A stretch of 64,000 nucleotides of DNA from JAVBTR01 sp031556065. Its GTDB lineage: Bacteria > Bacillota > Clostridia > Christensenellales > Aristaeellaceae. The stretch covers positions 1-64,000 of the forward strand of contig JAVBTR010000005.1 of the NCBI GenBank assembly GCA_031556065.1. The letters are read 5' to 3'. The stretch's first letter is position 1; each line of letters opens with the position of its first letter. This document shows, piece by piece, positions 53,691-61,900 of the stretch. Both the position numbers and the translations under genes were made by a program. The notes below the pieces were generated by a model. That model was not told where the DNA came from. It worked only from the letters and a program-made list of their open reading frames with translations, and did no database searches.

Positions 53691-53709
53691 ATTGAAAGGA
53701 TGATTTGCG

Positions 53710-55431
53710 TTGAAACTTGCACAGTTGCTTTCCGACCGCTTTAAGGATTGGCCCCAGGATGCCCAGATCAAAAGCCACGGGCTTTCTTTAAGAGGCGGCT
53801 ATATTAAACACGTAGGCTCCGGCATCTTTTCCCTGTACCCGCCCATGCGCCGGGTTACTCGTAAAATAGAAGCCATTATCCGCCAGGAAATGGATGCCAT
53901 CGATGGCCAGGAGGTGCTCTTCCCCGTAGCGCTCCCCGCCTCCCTTTGGGAAGAATCCGGCCGGTATGAATCCGTCGGGGCGGAGCTTTTGCGCTTTAAA
54001 GACCGCAACGAATCTCCCATGGTTCTTGGCATGACCCATGAAGAAGCGGCCGTGCACCTGGCAAGGGAATACGGAGAAAGCCATTTGCGCTATCCGTTTA
54101 TGATCTACCAGATCCAGACCAAATTCCGGGATGAAAAGCGCCCTCGGGGGGGCCTGATCCGCGTGCGGGAGTTTACCATGAAGGACGCCTATTCTTTCCA
54201 CACCTCTCAGGCCGATCTGGAAGAATATTATGCCCGCTGCCACAAAGCCTACGAAAACATTTTCAGGCGTGCAGGGCTCAAAAATTTTATCTCTGTGGCT
54301 TCCGACTCGGGCATGATGGGGGGTAATCTCTCCCACGAATTCATGTTGCTGACCCCTGTTGGGGAAGACACACTGGCCCTTTGCCCCCACTGCGGCTACA
54401 GCGCCAACATGGAGGCCGCTCCCAGCATCATTCACAACACCCCCGATGCCGAAAGTGAACCGCTAATATTAACCCCTACCCCCAACATGAAAACCATCGA
54501 AGAAGTCTGCGCGTTCTTAAATAAAGACCAGCGCCATTCTGTGAAGGCTGTTGTCTACCAGCGAAACCTTGACGATAGCTATGTGGTGGTGTTCCTGCGG
54601 GGGGATTTGGAAGTAAACGAAGCCAAGCTCACCAAGCAGCTGGGCTGCGATGTGCATCCCGCTGTTGTCACTGAAACCTGCGGCCTGTGCGCTGGTTTTA
54701 TTGGCCCCTATGCGTTAGGTTCTAAAGCCACTGTGCTTTACGATGGTTCTTTAAAAGGCTTAAGCAATTTGGTAGCCGGAGGCAGCCAGGCAGATCACCA
54801 CTACACCGGCCTTTCCATGGAAAGGGATATCCCCGCCGCCAGCTATGGCGATTATGCCAAGATCATCCAGGGTGGCATCTGCCCTCAGTGTGGCAACACA
54901 ACCATTGAATTAAACCGTGGCATTGAGATCGGCAATATCTTCCAATTGGGCGACAAATACACCAAAGCCATGAATATGCGCTACACCGATAAGGACGGCA
55001 GCCAGCAAATTCCTATTATGGGCTGCTATGGTATCGGCGTTGGCCGTCTGGCCGCTTCTGTTATGGAAGAAAGCAGCGACGATAACGGCCCCATTTGGCC
55101 CATTTCCATCGCGCCCTGGCAGGTGCATGTTACTTGCCTGCGCCCGGACGACGAGCCCACTCACCAGGCTGCTAATGCCTTCTATGAAGCGCTGCAATCA
55201 AATGGTGTGGAAGTTCTGTACGACGATCGCCCTGTCAGCGCCGGCATTGCTTTTTCCGACGCGGATTTGTTAGGACTTCCTCTGCGTGTGGTTTTCAGCC
55301 CCCGTAACCAAAAAGAAGGCCTGGTGGAAATTTCCTCCAGGGATAAAGCCCTGCAAACAAAAATCCCCCAGGCAGAAGCGGTTCAAACCACTTTAAAGCT
55401 GCTGGGAGATATGAAGGCGGCTTTGTTATAG
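53710..55431 (+). CDS. proS: Prolyl-tRNA synthetase (bacterial type, with editing domain)
   Basis: 573 residues, class II synthetase. It has RPRGGLIRVREFTMKDAYSF (motif 2), the inserted editing domain (about 240-390, including GSKATVLYDGSLKGLSNLVAGG), and motif 3 GCYGIGVGRL, then the anticodon-binding domain. The start is TTG 53710 with AAAGGA 9 nt upstream; the nearby ATG is out of frame. No T-box leader fits in the 80-nt upstream gap. Its stop overlaps the convergent ATP-grasp gene by 6 nt. Confidence 0.95.
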   Translation: MKLAQLLSDRFKDWPQDAQIKSHGLSLRGGYIKHVGSGIFSLYPPMRRVTRKIEAIIRQEMDAIDGQEVLFPVALPASLWEESGRYESVGAELLRFKDRNESPMVLGMTHEEAAVHLAREYGESHLRYPFMIYQIQTKFRDEKRPRGGLIRVREFTMKDAYSFHTSQADLEEYYARCHKAYENIFRRAGLKNFISVASDSGMMGGNLSHEFMLLTPVGEDTLALCPHCGYSANMEAAPSIIHNTPDAESEPLILTPTPNMKTIEEVCAFLNKDQRHSVKAVVYQRNLDDSYVVVFLRGDLEVNEAKLTKQLGCDVHPAVVTETCGLCAGFIGPYALGSKATVLYDGSLKGLSNLVAGGSQADHHYTGLSMERDIPAASYGDYAKIIQGGICPQCGNTTIELNRGIEIGNIFQLGDKYTKAMNMRYTDKDGSQQIPIMGCYGIGVGRLAASVMEESSDDNGPIWPISIAPWQVHVTCLRPDDEPTHQAANAFYEALQSNGVEVLYDDRPVSAGIAFSDADLLGLPLRVVFSPRNQKEGLVEISSRDKALQTKIPQAEAVQTTLKLLGDMKAALL

Positions 55432-56436
55432 ATCGATAAACTTTTCAAATTCCGGCAAAATGCCAATGCCATCCGGGTAATGATCAGCGAACTGGGGTAC
55501 CGCGTGACTGGGGAAGGAATTCCCTTCAATGAACGTGGGCCCCTTTTCTGTTATAGCCACATCCCAGGCAACAAACCGCATCTGAGGAACCAATTGGCTT
55601 GCTTCCAGGCAGGCCTTTTTGGCTTCCTCCCAAAAGGGCACGGTAAAGCCAATAATGGATGTGCCTGTAATCGGGTGCTTTTCAAAGGTATTGCCCTGCT
55701 TATCTGCTCCCACCGTCAGAATCTTGCCTGAATCCAAATCCACACGGGCGGCCATACCGCCACAATCCACATTATCCATTACCCGGCCATTGCCAATGCG
55801 GATAAACGCGTACACAATCCCCTGCTTCTTATCCCCAAGCAAGGTGGCAATGCGGATGGTGTTCACCGATGTGGGGCAAAGCTTGGCCATATCCGGGTGT
55901 TGGATTACCACTTCTTCGATAATCCCGATACTGCTTTCCCGAAGCTGTTCTAAAAACAAAGGAATATCCTTTGCCCAATCCTCGGGCTGGAACTTTTCAA
56001 TGCCCTGGCCACTGGACCCTTCAATGGGCTTGGCGATGATCTGGGTTTTGTTTTGTAAAAAGGCTTCTAGCTCTTTTACTTCCGTATGGGAATCGATCTC
56101 CATCCAATCCCGCTGGACCCACTTTTTAAACAGGGTGTTAAATTCCGCCTTATCGTCGAAATAGTGCCAGTACCCTTTATCGTTCATCCGGGCCACAATG
56201 CTGTTGGAAATGCCCCTTGTAATGACGGTACGGCGCTGGGCAGCGTTTAGCTTGTACATTTTGGCAATCTTGTAATCCACGTAGCCCGCATTGTATTTCA
56301 GCGCACAATACAGCATATCACACAGAAGCCAGACCCGGTTTTTGCCGCTGCGCTCCTTCAAAACACCTGTGGTTTTCCACATGGCCTTGTAATCCATCTT
56401 GCTAAGACGTTTAAAGAAATAGGAAATCCTGGACAT
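55426..56436 (-). CDS. ATP-grasp protein of the sugar-transfer-associated type
   Basis: 336 residues. ATP-binding stretch IIAKPIEGSSGQGIEKF, central SVNTIRIATLL and VDCGGMAARVDLDSG, and the metal-ligand end FIEGNSFPSHAV fit the ATP-grasp family often found in polysaccharide clusters (ATPgrasp_ST). Members are thought to join a carboxylate to an amine on a sugar or peptide; no reaction can be given here. It lies 18 nt downstream of ychF, away from any other envelope gene. Confidence 0.8.
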   Translation of the reverse strand: MSRISYFFKRLSKMDYKAMWKTTGVLKERSGKNRVWLLCDMLYCALKYNAGYVDYKIAKMYKLNAAQRRTVITRGISNSIVARMNDKGYWHYFDDKAEFNTLFKKWVQRDWMEIDSHTEVKELEAFLQNKTQIIAKPIEGSSGQGIEKFQPEDWAKDIPLFLEQLRESSIGIIEEVVIQHPDMAKLCPTSVNTIRIATLLGDKKQGIVYAFIRIGNGRVMDNVDCGGMAARVDLDSGKILTVGADKQGNTFEKHPITGTSIIGFTVPFWEEAKKACLEASQLVPQMRFVAWDVAITEKGPTFIEGNSFPSHAVPQFADHYPDGIGILPEFEKFIDL

Positions 56437-56454
56437 GCTAGACCTCTTCTCTAA

Positions 56455-57552
56455 TCAGACGTTAAATCGGAACAGCGTAATGTCGCCATCCTTCATGACA
56501 TAGTCTTTCCCTTCGGAGCGGATCATACCCTTTTCTTTGCAAGCGTTCATGGAGCCCTCCTGCATCAATAACTCAAAGGGCACAATTTCGGCGCGAATAA
56601 AGCCTTTTTCGAAATCGGTATGAATTTTGCCCGCAGCCTGAGGCGCTTTGGTACCATTCTTAATCGTCCAGGCCCGGCACTCATCTACCCCGGCAGTCAG
56701 AAAAGAAATCAGCCCCAGCAAGCGGTAGCAGGCATTGATCAGTCTGTCCAGGCCGCTTTTATCAAGGCCCAGGTCGGTTAAAAACTCATTTTTCTCTTCC
56801 GCCTCCATCTGGGCAATTTCTTCCTCGATCTGGGCGGAGATCACCAGCACCTCCGCGCTTTCCGCTTTTGCAATGGCATTTACAGCCTTCACCATGGGCA
56901 GCGCTTCCACATCCACGCCAATATCGCCTTCGGAAATATTCGCCGCATAGATCACAGGCTTGGTAGTAAGCAAAAACCAAGTATCCACAATCTCTTTTTC
57001 TTCTTCATCCATGGGCAGCGTACGGGCAGGCTTGCCCGATTCCAGGTGGGCAAACAGCTTGCCTGCGATTTCCGCCTCCACAGCGTATTTTTTATCCCCG
57101 GATTTGAACATCTTTTTTGCCTTGTCTTCTCGGCGCTGAACCGTATCCATATCCGCGAAGATCAATTCTAAATTAATGGTTTCAATATCACGGGCCGCGT
57201 CCACTGTGCCATCCACATGAATGATGTTCTCATCTTCAAAGCAGCGGACCACATGAACAATGGCATCCACCTCCCGGATATGAGAAAGAAACTTATTACC
57301 CAGGCCTTCACCCCGGCTGGCACCCTTTACCAGGCCTGCAATATCCACAAACTCGATGCTGGTAGGGGTTATTTTCTTCGGGTGATACATTTCTCCCAAG
57401 GCATCCAGCCTGGAATCCGGCACCAGCACCACCCCGGTATTGGGTTCTATGGTACAAAAAGGATAATTGGCAGCCTGTGCCCCTGCCATGGTAATGGCAT
57501 TGAACAAGGTGCTCTTGCCTACATTTGGAAGCCCGACTACGCCCAGCTTCAT
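56455..57552 (-). CDS. ychF: YchF/OLA1-type ATPase of the Obg family
   Basis: 365 residues. P-loop GLPNVGKS at residues 7-14, switch-II DIAGLVKGAS, and NISE in place of the GTPase NKxD motif, which is why the family prefers ATP. A coiled-coil insertion and C-terminal TGS domain (GTKAPQAAGKIHTDFEKGF) follow. It binds ribosomes and is linked to stress response. Own consensus-like promoter; heads a two-gene unit with the ATP-grasp gene. Confidence 0.96.
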   Translation of the reverse strand: MKLGVVGLPNVGKSTLFNAITMAGAQAANYPFCTIEPNTGVVLVPDSRLDALGEMYHPKKITPTSIEFVDIAGLVKGASRGEGLGNKFLSHIREVDAIVHVVRCFEDENIIHVDGTVDAARDIETINLELIFADMDTVQRREDKAKKMFKSGDKKYAVEAEIAGKLFAHLESGKPARTLPMDEEEKEIVDTWFLLTTKPVIYAANISEGDIGVDVEALPMVKAVNAIAKAESAEVLVISAQIEEEIAQMEAEEKNEFLTDLGLDKSGLDRLINACYRLLGLISFLTAGVDECRAWTIKNGTKAPQAAGKIHTDFEKGFIRAEIVPFELLMQEGSMNACKEKGMIRSEGKDYVMKDGDITLFRFNV

Positions 57553-57590
57553 TAGAAAAACGCCCCTTTCTTCATCAAAACAACATTCCT

Positions 57591-57619
57591 ATTATACTTG
57601 TACCTCATAAGAATTGCAA
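57591..57619 (-). promoter_or_regulatory. Promoter of ychF
   Basis: Minus strand: TTGCAA (57619-57614), 17 nt, TATAAT (57596-57591). Confidence 0.75.
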
Positions 57620-57635
57620 GATACGAAGACATAAC

Positions 57636-57664
57636 TTGCATTTTTGCAGCGTATATGCGAAAAT
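57636..57664 (+). promoter_or_regulatory. Probable promoter of the secreted repeat-protein genes
   Basis: TTGCAT (57636-57641), 17 nt, GAAAAT (57659-57664) preceded by TGC. The -10 is weak; it is back to back with the ychF promoter, 16 nt apart. Confidence 0.45.
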
Positions 57665-57695
57665 AAGGTAAATAAATACAAAGGTGGATAAGTTT

Positions 57696-58949
57696 GTGAA
57701 AAAAAACTTTGCTGCTTTTCTTTTCTTCTTGTTAATCACTTGTACCGCCCTATGCGTCCTGGCAGAAGGTTCCCCGGAACTGACTGTGATGGTCCATAAA
57801 GATTATCTCATGATTACAAACGGCGTGGTGGTGCATTTTAATACACCGCTCAATGGCCAACTGCCTTCTTTTGCCCTTTACGAGGCCGATGAAAAATGGA
57901 TAGGCCGAGTGCAGGCAGGTGAAGAGCCTGGTGTGTATTTCGATTTGCCTTCCGGCGCTGCTTCTGGCTTTATATTGGATGGTGCCTTTGCTTCCGTTAC
58001 AGTGGATTCCTCTTTCGGAGACAGCGCTTTTACCCTTTCCGCCGCTCCAGGGGCCACCATACAAGGCCTGGAGGTGCTCAGCAATATCAACCTAAACTAT
58101 GAAGGGCAAACCCCGGAAACCTCCGGCCCCAGCTTGCCTTATGTTCTTAAGGAGCTTGAAACAATGGGAAGCGCCGGTATAACCCATATGGATTTAACTG
58201 CCCCAGACGCTGTCCAAGCCACGGAGTTACTTCCTCAGGACGCCCCTAAAGCCCAGTTCGATATGCTTGCGGAAACCATTTCCCCCCTTCAAGGCCGCTT
58301 GGAATACACCTTGGATAATTGGGAGACAAGCTATCGGGTGACCTTGGATAAAAACACGTTTCACATATCCGATCTCTTTTCCGAAACAGAAAGAGGGTCA
58401 CTGAAAATCCGCAGGCTTGGAGACAGCGCCCACGCGCCTTCCTCCGCGCTGACTGTCTCCCTGCCCAAGCGTCCCTCTCCCCCTAACAGCTATATTAATT
58501 ATAAAAACGAAACCCTTTTAAAATCCGGCGAAAAAACCGAATATTCTCTGGACGGCTTTCAAACAGCCACTCAGGTCAAATTAGAATATGGGGCTTTTAA
58601 GCTTTCCGAATTCATATCCGATACAGAGCCTGTAGTGTTCCAGGTACGCAAAATGAAAACCGTTGCCGCCCCGGCCAGCCTTCCCCAAACCATTGTTCTT
58701 CCCCCAAGGCAAAGTGCCCCCCAAGGGGTTTTAAACACCGAAACCCGTACCATTTCCGGTTTGGAAGAAGGCCTGGAGTATTACTTGGATGGCTGGCGCA
58801 ATCCCAAAGATGTGGTATTAAAGAATGGGTTGATGAACGTGGCTTCATTATATGAACGCAGCAAAACCCGCACATTATCGATCCGTGTTCCGGCCACTGA
58901 GGATGCTTTCGCAGGCGCACCCCAAGAATTTACGCTTAATAAACCTTAA
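57696..58949 (+). CDS. Secreted repeat protein, short paralogue (3 repeats)
   Basis: About 417 residues. I chose GTG 57696, 8 nt after AAGGTGG; it gives the signal peptide MKKNFAAFLFFLL... ending CVLA before Glu-Gly. The GTG at 57684 lies in the ribosome site. A head domain of about 150 residues (VHFNTPLNGQLPSFALYE, ASVTVDSSFG) is followed by three repeats of 70-80 residues, each with a LEY(T/S/Y)LD-W/F core, a hydrophobic strand and a closing proline-rich linker (LPKRPSPP, LPPRQSAPQG). No anchor, LPXTG or S-layer domain. The head and repeats match those of the next gene, so the two are tandem duplicates. Family not recognised; an envelope or matrix protein is likely. Confidence 0.8.
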   Translation: MKKNFAAFLFFLLITCTALCVLAEGSPELTVMVHKDYLMITNGVVVHFNTPLNGQLPSFALYEADEKWIGRVQAGEEPGVYFDLPSGAASGFILDGAFASVTVDSSFGDSAFTLSAAPGATIQGLEVLSNINLNYEGQTPETSGPSLPYVLKELETMGSAGITHMDLTAPDAVQATELLPQDAPKAQFDMLAETISPLQGRLEYTLDNWETSYRVTLDKNTFHISDLFSETERGSLKIRRLGDSAHAPSSALTVSLPKRPSPPNSYINYKNETLLKSGEKTEYSLDGFQTATQVKLEYGAFKLSEFISDTEPVVFQVRKMKTVAAPASLPQTIVLPPRQSAPQGVLNTETRTISGLEEGLEYYLDGWRNPKDVVLKNGLMNVASLYERSKTRTLSIRVPATEDAFAGAPQEFTLNKP

Positions 58950-58973
58950 CATATCATTGCAGGAGGAATCATT

Positions 58974-61900
58974 ATGTCGCTTAAACGAATAGCCATTGCC
59001 TTTCTGGCGCTGCTCATGGTGGTATGCGTCCTTCAAGGTGCGTTGGCCGCTTCAAAGCAAACACAGTTGACTTTATCCCTTAGCCAGGATGCCTTGATCA
59101 TTTCAGATGATACAAGCGTCCATCTTAGCGTGCCTCTTAATGGCAATAGGCCTTCCATTGCTTTTTACGAGCTTCAAAACATGCTTCTTGGCCGGATTTA
59201 TATCCCCGAAACCGATGAAGTGTATTACTTCGATATCGCTCCTACCGCGGTGGATATCTGGCATCTTGCCATGGATTTCGACGGGGTGACCGTGGATTCT
59301 TCCCTGAATAACCGGGGCACCACCTTATTGGTTGGCAGCAAAAGCGTCATTGGCAGCTTGGAAATACTAGCCCCAGTAGATGTTAAGTTTGAAAAGAACA
59401 CCTATGTTAGCGAAGGCACAAACGCTACCTCTGCCCCTTCTTTTGAAGAATTGAAAGAAGAATTGCAATTGGTTTCCGCAAGCGATGTAAAGCATATTGT
59501 TTTACCCGCTGTATCCGGCACCGCTTCCGGTTCCTCCTCCCCCAAAAAGCCTACCGCCCCTAAAGGGAAGATCAATTTCACCAAAGAGCACATTTCCAAT
59601 CTGAGCGGTACCTTGGAATACACCAGCGATAACTGGAAGACAGCTTATACCGTCACCCTTAACAAGGGCGCTATGGATATCAGCAAAATCATCAGCGACA
59701 CGAGCAACATCACTTTAAAGCTTCGCAAGCCCGAAACCGAGTCGCAAGCTGCCGGGCCCGAACAATCCTTTACCATTCCCAAACGTCCCGCCGCCCCCAA
59801 TGGAGAAATCGATTATGAACGGGAAACCATCTCAGGTTTAAAGGGCGCGTTGGAATACTCTCTAGACAAGTGGGCTACCGCCCATGCCATCGCCCTTGAA
59901 AAAGGCCGTTTTGCCATTGCCGGTCTCATTCCAACCCGGCGTTCCCTTCATATTCAAGTGCGGGTCCCTGCCACAGCCACAGCCCCCCACGGGCTTGCTC
60001 AAGTCCTGGAAATCCCTGCCCGCCCCCAAGCACCCAAAGGTGCATTAAATATGGCAAAGGCCCAAATATCGGGTCTGTCCGGCGTTCTTGAATATTCCTT
60101 CAGCAATTGGCGTTATCGTAACGATGTGGTATTGGCTAATGGTATTATGGACATCAGCCAATATCTTTCCACCGCCGAAGCAAAAAACATGCTGCTTCGT
60201 TACAAGGCCAATAGCAGCGAAAAGACTTTCGCCAGCCTTGCACAAAGCTTCACCTTTCCTAAGCCGCCCCCGGCTCCCAACGGCGTGTTCGACCCTATTA
60301 AATTGACCATTTCCGGTCTTACCGGGGATATGATCTACACCATCGATTCCGAAGATTGGACAGACGCGCAAAAGGTGCCGCTGTCCAATGGGGTATGGAA
60401 TATCGCCAGCCTCCTTTCCTCCGATAAGGATGTTATTATCCGCCTCCGCAAACCGGCTACCGATAAAGCACTGGCCAGCGCTATACAAAAATTTACTTTT
60501 AGGCAACGTATTGCCCAACCCAGTCTCAGCGTTGATTTTATTAGTGAAACCTTGGATGGTTCCGGCACAAATCTTGAATATACCATTAACAACTGGTCTT
60601 CCAGCACTTCCGTAGAATTCAAAAATGGCAGAATGGATATCAGCAAGCTGTTTTCCATTAACAACGACATTACCTTGCAGGTTCGTGTCAAAGCCAGCGG
60701 CAACACCCCTGCCGGCCTTGCCTGGCCCATTAAGTTGCCCAAGCGTCCCGCCCCGCCCACTGGGTCTATCGATTACGAAAATGAAACCATCACTGATATC
60801 GATGAACGCTACGAGCTGTCTGTGGATAACGGGAAAAACTACAGTGGCGTCATTTTAACTGACAACGTTTTCGCCCTTTCCGGCCATATGGGCAAAACCA
60901 TTCTCCTTCGGCTTAAAGCGACCCAAGCCTGCGAGCACGGAGAAGCCAAGTCTTACGCCATTCCCACTCGCCCCGCCAACCCGGTTACCGGCTATGCCAT
61001 CAAACCGGGTACCGAGCCGGGCACTATTACCCTGACCTACAGCCCCAATGTAAACGGTATGGTATATGCCGTCGACAACGGTTCATGGACCGATGCTGCC
61101 ATCTCAAATAAAAATATTCCCGCGAATATTGGTTCCCTGCTTTCCCTGCGCAAGGCGCACACTGCCAGCAGCTTCGCCTCTAAGGCCATTGAAATCACCA
61201 TTAAGTCTGGGGACATCTGCCCTGAAGAAGGTCCGCTTTTAACCATCGATTACGAAGCTGAAACGCTCAGCGGCATCACAAGCGAACAAGAATTTTCTGT
61301 TGACAATGGCAAAACCTATAAGCCCTTTCCCCTTTCCAATGGCCAGTTCATCATTAGTTCCTATATTGGCAATACTATTTTTGTACGCTATGCTGCCACA
61401 GACTACCAGCCTGCCAGCCAGCCCACACAGGTGTCTGTGGCCTCCCGTCCCAAATCGCCGGACATGAGCGGGGTCTCCATCACCTACGGCGATGAAACGC
61501 TTGTGGGTTTAAATAAATCCTGGCAATATTCGACCGACGGTGCCATATTCAACGATGTTCAACTTATCAATAATACCCTTGTGATAACCAAATACATTGG
61601 CCAGCTGTTGTATTTCCGTGTTCCCGCTTCCAATAGCAACAGCTCATTTGCCAGTGATATGGTCAAACTCACCATTCCTTCGCGGCCTGCTGCGCCAAAT
61701 GCAGCACTGTCGCCCGGTGGTTCCAACAATGCTACTTGTCTTACTTTCAATGCCAATGGCCATTATGCCTACCAAATCAATCAAGGGAGCTGGCAGCACT
61801 TCAACGGCATTTCTGTAGATATTCCCAACGTTAATGTCGATGACGAGATCACTTGGTATTCAATGGCAACCGCTAAAGCCTTCTATTCCGAGTTTGACTC

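Noticed and set aside
53631..53709. T-box leader for proS
   Set aside because: The gap is only about 80 nt and holds just a simple terminator; no specifier loop or T-box sequence.
53788..54435. 215-codon open frame on the minus strand
   Set aside because: Antisense to proS and without a recognisable family pattern.
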